Source: Nymphaea colorata
Lineage: Eukaryota > Streptophyta > Magnoliopsida > Nymphaeales > Nymphaeaceae
Direction of reading: 5' to 3'
Assembly: GCF_008831285.2 (NCBI RefSeq)
Contig: NC_045147.1
Coordinates: forward strand, 3,372,001 to 3,436,000
Length of the DNA: 64,000 bases
This document shows positions 1 to 12,444 of the stretch, in pieces. The notes under the pieces are model-generated. The model had not been told where the DNA came from and did not search any database. It saw only the letters and a list, made by a program, of their open reading frames with translations. Made by a program: the position numbers and the translations under genes. How positions within the stretch are numbered: position 1 is the stretch's first letter; each line of letters opens with the position of its first letter.

Positions 1-960
1 AGCTTATATCGCATATATCTGACACTAAAACATTGAATTTGTTGCAAAATATATATTTTTTGTTGATAAAGAGTCAACCATCATCTCTTATATTTTGAAG
101 GCATTGTTTTTTTTTTTTTGTAACTAAATTCATAGTATTCACAATATTTTGATCTTTTTGTTGAAGTGCTTGTGAAAGTGTTTCAGTTATCTCCAAAACT
201 TTATTCATCAAATGTGAATCAAACACGACCTCAAAATTTTGCAATCTACATAGCAAGATAATGGCCTCAAATCTTTCTGAATTTGTGGTCTATAATGAAT
301 TCCAATGCCTTAATTACAACATGATGCAAGTCCATTAAACTGAGTGTCGTATCAAAATGAGGACATCAACGAGTATCACTAGGTCATCTAAGTCTCACTT
401 CTTGATTCACCCTCATCTTGTTTCAAGTTTGCCTAATTCAAGTGCTTCAATCATTCTTATACATTTTACTTCTCTAATAAGCTTGGGTCTCTTGCATGAA
501 TTAGAAAAGAAAAACTTGGCAACCTTACCAGTGTATCTGAAAACAATTCAAGTACTCAATGATCTTGTGCAACCACACTACTGCTAATTGGAGTTTATCT
601 GCAAAATAGTGAATATGCAAGTTCATTTTCTTTTAATATGAGAGTCTTCAACCCATTAAATGCTTCTTTCATATTGTTTGCTCCATCATAACCATGTACA
701 CACAAATATGATATGCTCAATCTATACTTACAAAATACGTTTTTGATTGTTGCTTTGATTAGCATGAAATTGCTTCTAGAACATGTACAATTCCATGAAA
801 TTATTCAACAATTTGACCATTTTCATTAACAAATGGTAAGACAATAGGCATTTGCTCTTTAATCAATACATCTCAAGAATTATCAAGTAAAATAAAGAAA
901 AAAGTATCTCCAAGCTCCTTCATGATAACTTCACTGTACCCAAGTTTTTTGAAAATAGTC
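1..960 (-). pseudogene. hAT-family (ZMYM1-like) transposase remnant
   Basis: Read on the minus strand, this stretch gives broken pieces of the plant 'zinc finger MYM-type protein 1-like' hAT transposase. Near 950-780 it reads like KELGDTFFFILLDNS then a stop, then KEQMPIVLPFVNENGQIVE. Near 700-655 it reads GYDGANNMKEAFNGLK, the family's GYDGA-N motif. Near 256-74 it reads HLMNKVLEITETLSQALQ followed by QKDQNIVN and an MRDDG-like end. The order matches the middle of the transposase (DUF4371-type region into the hAT core). In-frame stops and frame changes separate the pieces, so it is dead. The C-terminal hAT dimerisation part would lie beyond the window start. The identity is by recognised motifs only, not by a search. 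Confidence 0.75.
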
Positions 961-1288
961 TGAACCAGTACTCGTACTGGCATCCGTACCCGTACCTATG
1001 TGACATAGTGTCTCTTGAACCTTTAATAGTGAATCTATCCTTGCCTCTCCAAGCATTGATCATGGTTCTAATCCCCTTTTGCTATTGGCTGTGATACCAG
1101 CGGCTTATTTTTGTTTCCATGTTACCTAATTGCGACTCTGCAGTTTCACTAGTTCACAAAAGGTTATTCAATGACAGAAAAGCATGCCGTTTGCATGTTC
1201 CTCCTAACTTAGGCGTATAACCATCACAAAGTGCTAAAACAAGCAAACAAAAGGAAAACGTATACCCCTGGCCAAGACAAATACTCAC
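961..1288. other. Gap between host gene and transposase relic; no exon found
   Basis: This stretch lies where the last exon of the CTLH/CRA gene would be expected. Reading the minus strand from the donor at 1288, the first acceptor-like AG (near 1130) leads to only a few codons and a stop, with no similarity to the family's C-terminus. Alternating CGTACC/TACTCG-like words occur near 965-1000. The true terminal exon is probably beyond position 1 or lost. Confidence 0.4.
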
Positions 1289-2046
1289 CATGACTTTCAG
1301 TATAGCAGTTTCTTCACATACAATATCTCTTGATAGCCCTTGACTTTGATCACCATTCTCCATATGCCTTTTGTTGCTTGATGAGATGGTACCTTGAGAA
1401 GATCCATAGCTGCAACTATTATGGGTGCTTCTTGAATCAGGATCAGCAAACAAAGGAGTGTCGCTGTTTTTTAAGTGATCTATCTTCAAAAAGCCCTCAA
1501 AGCAGTCATTACACATTTGAAGCTTAAACCACGCATCATGTGTGAAAAGTGTTGCTCTCACTACGTTCATAAGTTGAGGTTCTTCAATACCAAGGTTCCT
1601 ACCAATTGCATCCTACATCAAATCAATTATATAAAGTTAGGCAGACCCCCACTCGGCTTATGATAGATTTTCGAAGTCTCAAGTTGCATTAATAAAAACA
1701 AAGAAATAAAAAAAAAAGTAATAGCAATGGAATAACGATAATGAGAAGAAACAACAGTAATGATGAAATCATGAAAGTATACAAAAGAGAAAAAGATGAC
1801 CTTCACAAAATAAAGTTTTAGCAATTTTTACATAAATAGGCTATTCCCTCACTTTTCAAAGATATATGCAGTAAACGTTGCTACATCATTATCGAGCTGG
1901 GAAGAAGCATGAAATGATCAACATAATATTGTTGAAGGAAGAGGCACTTGAATATGGAAAAAAAAAAATTATTTTCTGAAAATCAAATCATTCCTTAGAC
2001 ATATGCACAAACATGGATATGAAATGAGAAGTATTATTTTGAGTGA

Positions 2047-2088
<42 letters not shown>

Positions 2089-3951
2089 ATGAGTGAGAAA
2101 GAGATGAAGAGACTTTTCATGTGTATGTGCATACTTGTCTCATGTATGGGGAGAAAGAGAGCGAGAGTGAGTGTGTGTGTGGGTGTGTGTGTGTGTGTGA
2201 GAGAGAGAGACCTGAAAAGACGTGGCAAGAGCAGATAATGAGATGGGTTTTGCTTGAATTTCTGCCATAGGTCTGAGCAATGTCAACAGTGTCTCCTTCA
2301 GAGGCTTCAATAGAGCTGCATTATTTGCAGCAATTGGTCCCAAGTAAGAGCATGCAACTCTGAGAGCATCAGAATGCTCTCCAGATTCAACTAGCTTCAG
2401 AAATTCCACCTGATGAGAGTATCATAATTTGCTCAGTTCTCATAATACATAACTTCATTTTCTAGCAACAATCTTCACATAAAATGTCACATGATTTACC
2501 TGCTTCAACTGAAACAGCAAAACAGGGTTTTGTTCGAAAAAGTGGGGGTCCGACAAATTGACTTCTTCAAACACCTTAGTAGTCATTCCCATCTTCGTAA
2601 GTTCTTTGATCCCCAAAATTAACTCATACTTATTTAGATCTTTAATTTTCAAACCTTCAATGCCAGCATCCTTCGTATCAACCTGTATGATAAGAAAACA
2701 TCAATGAAAGGAAAAAGAAGAAAATGATGTCATTCTATTTTTAAGCACATAAGCTATGCATACCTCCTCATCCTTTAAGGCTTTCAAACGAGCTGGATCT
2801 GTATAAATTTTTCCATCACCAGAAGCTAAAGCCCCTTCTTGCCTCTCAACCCTACCTTTCCATCTCTTGAGTCTGATCCTCTCCCTGGATCCACGCCACC
2901 CAGCAGATACTTTTCTAGGATGGTTACCAGTTTGGTGTGGTTCGCTGGTGCTGCAATCTTCCTGGTCATCCATTATCTCGTCCACTAACCTCAATTCAGA
3001 ATCAGCATCCCTTGTGCTCAGCGAAGAATTTGTTTCAGGCATGTCTTCTCGATGAAAACCATTAGCTGAGATTTCCCCATCCAAATAACCCATTCCACAA
3101 TCCATGTTCAATAATGAATCTTCTTTCTGAGGATTGCTCTCAAAATCTGGTAAAAGTGTCTTCATAGTTTGACAATAGTCATTTGTATTCAATCCTGGAA
3201 ATGATACACAAGCACATTCCAGTTAATTTCAAACTTGTCATGCTCATATGCCAGGTTTTCCAGTGATAATGTTTGTTATTTACCTGATGCTGATATCCCA
3301 TCAACATCCAGCAATCCTTGGTAGACACAGTACTCATAAACAAGTTTGTCGAGCATTGGAACATCAAATCTCATTCGGCATAGCTCATTCTGTAAGTCAC
3401 TAAACAAGTAAGATAAATTGCAATACTAGATTTCTCATAATGAATTAATGTGAGTAATACATCAGTGCCTGAGGTTCTATGTCCACTATGTGTTGCCAAC
3501 GGAAAATCAAGACCAAGCAAGCTCATTCCATGTGATCAAATTATGTCTACTGTTGCTTATATTACCTACTGCATTTTTCTTACACAAAATTATCTTGACA
3601 TATAAAATAGAAATTTTAACATTCAAGTAGCACCTGAAAAGCTCTGAACATATCTCCTTTTGCATATCTTAAACTATCAACTGCCCCTTGCCTCGTGAGC
3701 TGCACAGCATGTGCAAGAGCTTGTATGTCTACCTGAGAATATCAATACCAAAAGATGGTAACACTGGAGTACTAAAGAGAAAGAAATAGAGAACATTCAG
3801 AACCTGAACTCATGCCTCATCATAAAGGGGGGCCTCGCATAAACCCTCTTGGGGAGTAGCGGGTGGATCACGCTCCTTAACTAATAAATGCTCAATAACA
3901 TCTGATACTGGTGAGACAACACCTTGCCTATAGCAGAACTCCTTATGTATG
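1289..3951 (-). CDS. CTLH/CRA domain protein, RanBPM/GID-like (3' part of gene)
   Basis: Seven consecutive exons join in frame on the minus strand: 3951-3816, 3732-3634, 3389-3284, 3194-2764, 2682-2500, 2409-2212 and 1612-1289, about 492 codons. Exon 3951-3816 contains IHKEFCYRQG and ERDPPATPQE; the next gives VDIQALAHAVQLTRQGAVDS. Exon 3389-3284 holds CRMRFDVPMLDKLVYEYCVY, the LisH-like segment. Exon 3194-2764 holds WRGSRERIRLKRWKGR, and 2409-2212 holds the CRA-like region with LRVACSYLGPIAANN and LKETLLTLLRP. These match the plant family annotated as LisH/RanBPM (At5g66810-type, about 740 aa) from memory. Such proteins are scaffold subunits related to CTLH/GID E3 ligase components; the exact role here is inferred. 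The first ~200 residues (N-terminal CTLH part) and the C-terminal few dozen residues are not found. Intron 3733-3815 has a GC donor. Without N-terminal exons it may be truncated, or may have a very long intron. Confidence 0.8.
2045..2211. repeat. Compound (GT)n/(GA)n microsatellites inside an intron
   Basis: There are two blocks, about 2047-2089 and 2167-2210, each a GT run followed by a GA run. The second ends one base from the splice donor of exon 2409-2212, so on the coding strand the intron starts GTCTCTCTC and then runs into CA repeats. The spurious ORFs here (HTHTHT, RERERE) are translations of these repeats. Confidence 0.9.
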
Positions 3952-5563
3952 CTGCACACCAAGAAAAGGAGTGCTGAATCCACGTGTGTCCGTCAGTAAG
4001 GATGCAAAGATACATCAGAAATGAAGCGAAGCTGCTGCATACCTTACCAAGTACCTTAGAGTCATTTAGAAAAGTGGATCATAAGCCTGTAATTGGTCTC
4101 TCAGAACAGAAGACAAGGAAGCAGCTAGGTCAAATCTCCTCTTCTCAGACCACTAAAACAGACAGCACAGTAATATGCAAATATTAGATACAACCCCAAG
4201 CAATGCAGTCTAATTGTAAATCATTTGCAAGTCCTCCTAGAAGACATGCTGGGGCTAGACAATTCACATGGTCTTCGAAAAAATCAATAAAAAAATATAT
4301 AAACACAACAATTAAATTGTCGAACACAAAGGCATATAAGACCATCAAAATAAAGCCAATGCACAATTTATCCACTACACAAACATTTTTCAGGATGATA
4401 AACCAAGTATTAGTATCTAGAGCCACATCAGTCAACATATAAATTCAACAAATATTCACTTCACAACTAAAAGAAGAAAGAGAGGCAACAACAGAGAAGA
4501 ATGGTACATGGCAGCAAATCAGCAGAAAAGAGGGACAAGGAGAAAAAAGGAATGAAAAAACAAAGAGGAAGGAAGGAGGTGAAAGAAGAGGAGGAAGAAC
4601 AAGAAATACAATACAAGTAGGAAAAAAGACGAAGAAGTGTCATTATGTAACTGCAGCACGATGGCAGGAGAAAGAAGAAAACAAGGGGGAGAAAGAGGAA
4701 GAAAGAAAACATACCTATCGACCAAAAGGGAAAGAAAGAAACAGGGAATAAAGAGGCGAGAACTCCTACAATCAGAATTTCATTTTTTTTTTTCTTGTGA
4801 ACACCGATCATCTATCAAAGGACTAGTTGTGAACTGGTCAGAGTGGTCAAGGAGGAGTCATTGACTTTAAGACCAGGAAGAATTACACCTAAAGACTAGC
4901 CGGTTGACAGCCGAATAGACTGACTAGTCGTGCTAGTCAGACCAACTAGTTAGGATTTTTAGGACAAGGCCCAAAATCGTAAAGAAAACCATAATGACAA
5001 GATGCATCAAATGCTTACATGAACCCAACAATAAGGTAAAGGATACACAAACCTTCAAAAAATTGATATACTAGGCTTTTTGTGAAGGTAGGTACATATG
5101 CTATGCCTCCATCCACATCTACATGGTGTTCATGCAGATGAATATCTAGGCTTGATACTCAAAGATGACCACAGCATAGATGGCAAAAGAAAAAACACCC
5201 TCAAATTTAGGTACACCAAACATGACACTCAATAATGAATGGCAAAAGGAAAAACACCCTCCATTTAGGTACATCAATGTAATTAATATTTCCTACTTAC
5301 ATCCTACGCAGTAGAACATGGAGGTCAGGCATTCCCCAAAAAGACAAACTAGCTGGAATTTATTTGGGACTATCAGTCCAAGTCAGTTCAATTAGTTTAA
5401 AAAATAAAATCAAGAGCAAATATAAAAACACATCAGACAAAGTTCCAAAAACTATAAAGGACAATATGCCACACCTTGAATCAAGTAAAACATCAATCCT
5501 GAATTCAAAAATATATATTGATACGCAAATGAAATGTATGCATAGATGCAAGCCTTATGTATG

Positions 5564-5567
<4 letters not shown>
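3952..5567. other. Non-coding stretch upstream of the CTLH exons
   Basis: No exon with the expected N-terminal CTLH sequence was found on the minus strand. The stretch is A-rich with a strongly purine-rich block at about 4470-4760 (AAGAAGG-type). Short ORFs on both strands there are low-complexity shadows. It is most simply intron or spacer. CTAGTCG/GACTAG-like words recur around 4830-4950. Confidence 0.5.
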
Positions 5568-5609
<42 letters not shown>

Positions 5610-5633
5610 CACACACACACACACATATATATA
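5568..5633. repeat. Compound microsatellite (CT)n-(AC)n-(AT)n
   Basis: A CT run of about 18 units is followed by GTGT, an AC run of about 8 units and a short AT run, with no coding context. Confidence 0.95.
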
Positions 5634-8600
5634 AACGAGATAGAGAAATATCTAATGTATTTATAACAAAAGATAGAAATTAGAAACACAATTCTACTCT
5701 GAGCAATACTAAAAAGAAAACTATGATTATGTGGAGGATTTATGTTCCCATTTTTAGGGGAAAAAAGGAATTAGTAATCTTGATTCTTAAACTTGAAAGT
5801 AGGTATATAGATTTCAGAAAAAAGAAATTAGAATTAGAGATTTAATAGTTTGTGATAGGAAAGTAATAGATTTTGTGCTCCCAATCAGCACCTAGCAACA
5901 CCATTAAATGACGTTATGATATTATATGGTTGCTGATGCAAGAACTGTGCCTCAATTTTTAAAAACTTGGATCTGGCCATGCATGTACATATTACCATAC
6001 ATATGTGTGCGCATATGGATGACACAGCGAGCACGGCCATTTTTCACAAATTCAGCCTCATATATACAGTTTAATTTAAGAGAGCAAAGGAACTGAACAA
6101 TCCAAGCGACGACCTAACACTACCCAAGTAGGTAGTTTGTTGAGGTAAGGTTACTTGCCAAATGTCGATCCTCTCCCAAGATCTCTCGAAGGAGCCGGCA
6201 GACAAAACCAAAAACAAATTATTTACAATTTCAAAACCCGGCCGGACAATCACCCCGCCTTAAAATACCCTAGGACAATGGATTACAAGTGAGGTTACCC
6301 ACCCAAAAGGCTGAACCTACTACAATATGCTAAGGGGTTGCGAGGCTAGTACAAGCGCGTACGATACAATATGACGCTCACAACTCACTCAACAAATCAT
6401 TCATTCATCCAACCTATCATACATGCCTAGGAACGGTCAAACCATACCCAACCAGTAGGTGGTCTAGCAGCCCGCAGTCGTGTCTTCGGCACTCATGCCT
6501 CTAAGGTACCGCTGCGGTTGCTTAGGCTAGTAGCCGAGTAAGAAAACAAGAACACCCAAGACCCCGCTGCTATGGGGAGTTTAGACGTATACTGCCGGAT
6601 GGGTCTGGCGTATTGCAGCAAGAGACTCGAGGTGATAAACCGGTAGCGGATGCTACACTCGAGTAATGCAGCTACGGAAGGAATGGAGGGCTCGACCTGC
6701 CTGGCCGAGGTGTGTGGTAACTCCCGCCGAAGGCTGCTGGAATCTGAGAGAGGAGTGCTCTCGGCTTTGGCCAGGCTTCTTCTTGATTGGCCCCGTAGTA
6801 GGGGAGTAGTCTGCCTTGGTGATGAGAAGACTAGACTAGAGCTCGGGATGTTCCTAGCTAAGGGTAGGAAGAGCTCGGTCTAGAGCTCGGTCATGCCTAA
6901 CTAGTGGTGGGTTAGGTTGGGTCCGAATAGGGTATGCTTGGCTGGGTTAGAGAAGGACAAGACTCGGATAAGTAGGCTGGATGGGTCGGGTAAGGTGGGT
7001 CTGGTCAAGGCTCGACTAGGTCAGGTCTAAGGTTCAAATGTGGCTAAGCTTGGTCAAGGGTTGACTAGGTCAAGCGAGTCTACCGGTTTGGGATCAAATA
7101 AGCCTAGGTTCGTGCGAGGAGGGAGGTGCGGCTTGGGTCTAGCTGATTAGGGAAGGTAGGGGCATGTGGCAACGTGGGGAAAGTTGCCTTAGGTGACGTA
7201 GGGGCTACTTTCCTAAAGAGTAGGAAAGGAGGCGCAAGGGGAGGTTGCCTAGGTGGGTCGACTCGATAAGGTAAGGAGAATTTCCTAAATGCTAGGGATA
7301 TGATTGTGGGATAGGGTTGCCAAAAATGAGAAGAGGAGGTAAGGTGGCACCAAATGCCAAAAAGGCAAGGCGAATGACGCATGGTAAAGATAGAAGGTTT
7401 AGGGGAGAGAGGGAACAACAGGTAAGGAAGGTGATGGTTGGGGAAGGTTCGTGAGGTGGAGGACCAGATATGGAAGGCTGGAATCTTGGGCGGATAAGGA
7501 AGGTTGATGAGGGGGAAGGGAGAGATTTGGGAAGGCTTAGATCTCGGAGGGGGTTAGGAAAGGTGGCAACAAGATCTTCCTAAAATAGAGTGATATGCGT
7601 GAGAAGGGAAAGTACCGAATTGGAAGGAGGTGTTGTGCGAGGATCTTGCTCGAATTGGAAGGTGGGCGAGCTGGTGTTGGCCTGGTCTTCCTCCTTTGTC
7701 GACTGCCACGTGCCTCCAAGGTAGGACTGAGATTGCTCCACGTGGCTGTTGACGGCCCACTTGCCGAAACGGATGGAATCGGTTAAGGAATCTCCCATTT
7801 GGAGCCAGCGGCTAGGGATTAGAAACCCTAATCTCTATCTCCTCTTTAGACAAAATTGCCCTTACTAAATGTAATGTAGACCATATGGAATATTTCAGGC
7901 CAAGGGTAAATTGTGGACTCCCAGAATTTGCACGAGCTGACCGGAAAAAGTGCAGCGGTGGCCGGGTTCTTGTGGATTCCGGCCGTCACTAGAACTCCAA
8001 CGTGGGTCTGCAAACAACTCTGTTTTCATCGATATTTCACCAGCCAAATGAGGTCCGATCATTGTGATTTTGGGATATGTTGTAGCTGAGATCAGGACCA
8101 ATCCAACGGCACCAACAACGTCTGGAAAATCTTGACGGATCGTCGGGAAATGGCCGTTGATCAGACAGGTCTACCGCTGGTCGCGGTAGAACGGTGGCTG
8201 CGATACAGTTCTGTTTCGCCATAGATTTGGATACACAAATAGATTCCGATCTTAATGAAATTTGAACAGATGATAGCTTACCTCAAGACAATTTTAACGG
8301 CATATTGTACACATTGAAAATCCCAGGAAATCGCCAGATCCAGATCGAAGAACAGCAACCTGTTGCTGGAAATGATAGAAACGCGGCAACAGAGGATGTT
8401 CTGTTTTTCGTACGATTTGACCAACCAAATGAACTTCAAAAGCCACCAAATTTGGATATGTTGTATAGGACGTTGAGACGATTCCAACGGTATATATATC
8501 GTCCTCTAACTCCCAGTATAACTTCAGATCTCGTCGCTTGAACGGAGAGATATTTCTGTATTTCCGCCCGAGCGCGCGACCGCGTCCAAACTCGCTCCTT

Positions 8601-10082
8601 GCGGCGGGGAACTTCGATTTCTACTTGCTCACAATAATAGGCTTCTAGGGTTTAGGAGAGCACCGACTTGAGATCAATACTTCACCTAAGCCATTGGAAG
8701 AGGGTCGTTTTGCTGTTGGAGAAGACGAACACCAGATTCATGGGCATTCTCCTTCACCGCAGCCTTCCCAGTTGAGTTTCCGGCCTCTAGACCTTTGTGG
8801 GAAAGCGAAGGAGTGTACCGCGAAGCGCTTCTTATTGTTAAATTGGGTAAAAACGTGGATGAAGAGGTTGCTGGCCACCGGAGGCTTCCCTGACTTCTTC
8901 AAACGTGATTCCTTCGGCGGTGGAGAGAAGGGACTTTAGAAAAGAGAAGAGGTTGAGGTAGAGGAGGCTGTGAGGTTGAAGAGAAGAACAAACCAGCCGT
9001 CACCGGTAATGGAGGTTGGAAAAGATGTTTTCGACCGCCGCCGGTTGAAGGACAAGTGGAGGAACAATCCCACGTGGGGAGAGGAGAGAGAAACGGAATT
9101 TCAATTCTTCATTATCAAAAAAGCCTTTTCAAAACACTAACTACAATGCTTATATACATCAAGTGCCTCAGTTCACTTACTCCTAACCCGAGACGGTACA
9201 AAAAACTTAAGCAAATCGATTCCAAAACGTCTCAAACCGAGACAATACAAAAAGCACTAAGACAAGAGTACTATAAAGCAAATGGACATGGATCCAAACT
9301 CGTTTTGCCCACTCCAATGTGTCCCGGACTTGTGGGTCCAAGTATAACTTGCCTAGGTCCATCCTAGGCTGCTCCGTAGCTTGGTTAAGGTCTCGACACC
9401 TTACTTTAGTCTGGCCTAAACTGGGTCCTGGTCCACTGTCATGCTGGTCTTCAATCTCCACTGAACTCGGCTCAAGCCTTGCCTCATTTTTTTGACCTTA
9501 GCTGCTCCGCCCACTCCTCCCACTGCAGCCACATAAGTAATGCCCGAAAGGTCTACAAGTGTCGAACTCTGAACCATGCCAATGTTAACCTCACAAGAAA
9601 AAGAGGGTGTAGGCCTGTCAGGTGGTAATCGTCGTGCCCAGCTACACCCTACGCCACTGATTGGCTTCACTCTATGGCTCTTTGTCATGCCCTCGACAGC
9701 TCTCGACTATGCCAAAATTAGGCACGTATCAGATCCACCCTCCTTACATCGAGTTTGTGCCATGATGTCTCCATGGGTGATCTGTATTGCTCCAACTAAC
9801 TCTCTCAAGCACTCATGCATGTGATTGGGTCCATAATCTCGAGGTAAGTGCTCTAGGGAGTTCCTCTGAAGAAAGAACCGTTGCCTCAGTCCTCTCGTAT
9901 ACATCCACAAGATGGCTCCCATTCTTTTTGCTCCAACTAATATGTGGCCATCTTGTTTTTGCCTTGAGCCATAGTCCCGAGGTATAAGGCCAAGCAGTGA
10001 CCTTTGCTACTCAAGAACATACTTGGGCTCTTGCGGGTTCTCCAACTCTTCTCGTGGTTTGCCCCTATCGTGGGGCTGCCAT
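5634..10082. other. Non-coding, locally GC-rich region, no gene recognised
   Basis: I see no convincing gene. 5634-6060 is A/T-rich. 6060-7800 is G-rich on the plus strand with many AAGGT/GGTTGGG words and no long ORF. 7890-8560 contains reiterated phrases of the type CCAAATGA...CCAACGG, which I associate with long terminal repeats of plant LTR retrotransposons. 8640-9130 and 9480-9720 have the same flavour. No LTR pair, primer-binding site or polyprotein fragment could be paired up, so a non-autonomous LTR element is only a suspicion. The ORFs of 60-104 codons (for example 7104-7418 minus, 9056-9367 plus) show no recognisable motif. Confidence 0.4.
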
Positions 10083-11148
10083 TGTTTCTACCATAAAGGG
10101 CTCGCAATCTACCAAATAAAAGATAAATCAGGCATGACACTATCGTAGTCGCCAATAGACCATCACAGGCATTGAGTAAGCCAGTATGAGGCTCAAGGCT
10201 CAACATGTTCCCCGTGGATGTTTCCCTTGGATATAGTTAAACAAGTAGCAACTAAACAAGTTAATGAGTTAAATGAATTAAGACTCAAACTAAATGAGAC
10301 TTGCTTAATATAAATGAGTTAAACGAGTCGAGTCCAAGTTTGACGTTGTATCCTCGAGTCAAGCTTCAGCCTGTTCTATCGATTTCAAGTTTTCTGAGTC
10401 GAGCTCAAGCTGGCCCAACTTGAACTCGACTCGGCTGGTGTGCTGCCCTACTTCCTCCCAACTAGCCATGTTATATCACTCTAAGTGAATCGAGTATTGG
10501 TAAACTCTCAAATGAACACTTACTTCAGTGTAATTGCCAAGTTCGTAATTCCAAATGTCCTCTTTGTTGATGGCATGAAAAATCAAGATATTTTAGTTAT
10601 CACTTGCTTCCTTAACAAAAGAGATTGATGGCTGGGAATTTTTTCCAACTTTTAACCATGACTTTTATGGCTCTAGCCATTGCCCGTCAACCATTAAAAA
10701 AAAAGTTGTTTTCATTTTCTTTCTTTACAAAAAACATTGTACATAGTTATCAAATAGACATGATCTCACTCCTATGCACAACCACCATGGTTCAATGTTC
10801 ACCTACATGAAATCTTAAAGCAAAGAAATATCATCAAGTAAATAGATATTGTTGGTGAAAAGAAATTATGGTGCATGAAGAGGATGCATGGCTGGAAAAT
10901 CTTGGTTGGCAGTGATGACTTAATCACGATTGCAACACCCAGTCACATAGCTGTAAATTTTTTTTTATAATTAATGCCACGAACTATTCAATAAACTATC
11001 AAAATAAACGCCTGATGTATGGTGGACAGCGTGCATTAACAAGAGAAAGAAAAGTTGTATGCTTATACAAAACCACAAAGAATATTGTAATATAATGATG
11101 AGAGATTAATATTATTGAAAAAGATTGTAACTAAAGCTTCTTGTTCTC
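10083..11148. repeat. Copy of a dispersed local duplication unit
   Basis: This block is visibly the same as 45,769-46,900 and 57,060-58,140 and, more weakly, 22,820-23,760 and 54,540-55,350. Shared landmarks are AAGGGCTCGCAATCTACC, ACCATCACAGGCATTGAGTA, a stretch of GAGTCGAG words and TGGCTGGGAATTTT. No coding frame is shared between copies. In several copies a copia RNase H relic precedes the block, so it may derive from the 3' end of an old retroelement. Confidence 0.75.
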
Positions 11149-12444
11149 AAGTTGACAAAATTTTTGTACTGGCCTCAAAAGCTTCGTGTTCTCAAACTGG
11201 GAATACTAAGGGGATCTTGCGATAGTTTTCAACATTGATCGGGACTCAAGTCTCAACGATACATTTCATGATGGTAACTATTCTGTCGGCAAAAGCTATG
11301 CCATTGGTTCAAATCTCATTTTACCGATGGTTTTGGTCGTCGGCAATAGTCATAAATATTTTAGTGGGTGTTTCGTGAAAATTAGTAAAACCTTTATTAA
11401 GAGATGACAAGTAGTAGTCGTCTTTTGTGGCGGCTATGTCCAAAGATTCAAAAATCATTGGTGGCTTTTAAAGGTTTTACATTATCCACGGATTGAAGAT
11501 AACTTCAAGGGTAAAAAACCAAAGGCTAGCCACCAACATGTTGCCCTTAACTTCAATATAGATAGGTGAGCAAAGGAGCAAAGTTCACAAAATTTTTCTA
11601 CTGGCCTCAAACGCTTCGTGTTCTCAAACTGGGAATACTAAGGGGATCTCGCGACAGTTTTCAACATCGATCGGGACTCAAGTTTGAACGATACATTTCT
11701 TGACGGTAACTATTCTGTCGGCAAAAGCTATGCCATTGGTTCAAATCTCATTTTACCGATGGTTTTGGCCATCGGCAATAGCCATAAATGTTTTAGTGGC
11801 TGTTTCGTGGAAATTAGTAAAATCTTTATTAAGAGATGACAAGTAGTAGTCGTCTTTTGCGGCGGCTATGTCCAAAGATTCAAAAATAATTGTTGACTTT
11901 TAAAGGTTTTACGTTATCCACAGGTTGAAGACGACTTCAAGGGTCGAAAACCAAAGACTAGCCACCAACATGTTGCCCTTAACTTCAATATACATAGGTG
12001 AGCAAAGGAGCAAAGTTCACAAAATTTTTGTACTGGCCTCAAAAGCTTCGTGTTCTCAAACAGGGAATACTAAGGGGATCTCGCGACAGTTTTCAACATC
12101 AATCGGGACTCAAGTTTGAACGATACATTTCTTGACGGTAACTATTCTGTCGGCAAAAGCTATGCCATTGGTTCAAATCTCATTTTACCGATGGTTTTGG
12201 CCATCGGCAATAGCAATAAATGTTTTAGTGGGTGTTTCGTGGAAATTAGTAAAACCTTTATTAAGAGATGACAAGTAGTAGTCGTCTTTTGCGACGGCTA
12301 TTTCCAAAGATTCAAAAATAATTGTTGACTTTTAAAAGGTTTATGTTATCCACAGATTTAAAACGACTTCAAGGGTTGAAAACCAAAGGCTAGCCACCAA
12401 CATGTTGCCCTTAACTCCAATATAGATAGGTGAGCAAAGGAGCA
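11149..12444 (+). repeat. Three tandem 432-bp copies of the hevein-gene promoter region
   Basis: Units start at 11,149, 11,581 and 12,013, each beginning AAGTTNACAAAATTTTT and each 432 bp long. The same sequence occurs once, as single-copy upstream DNA, before the intact hevein-like gene at about 59,262-59,790. Each unit ends near a TATA-like word (TATAGATA, TATACATA, TATAGATA) where the intact gene has TATAAATA. The units differ by scattered substitutions, for example GGCCATCGG versus GGTCGTCGG. They are inferred to be promoter duplications of a damaged paralogue. Confidence 0.9.

Noticed and set aside
2034-2238. ORFs of HTHTHT / RERERE composition
   Set aside because: Dinucleotide repeats in an intron.
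4467-4811. 114-codon minus-strand ORF rich in F, L and S
   Set aside because: Reverse reading of a purine-rich tract; no motif, and its overlapping ORF has the same composition.
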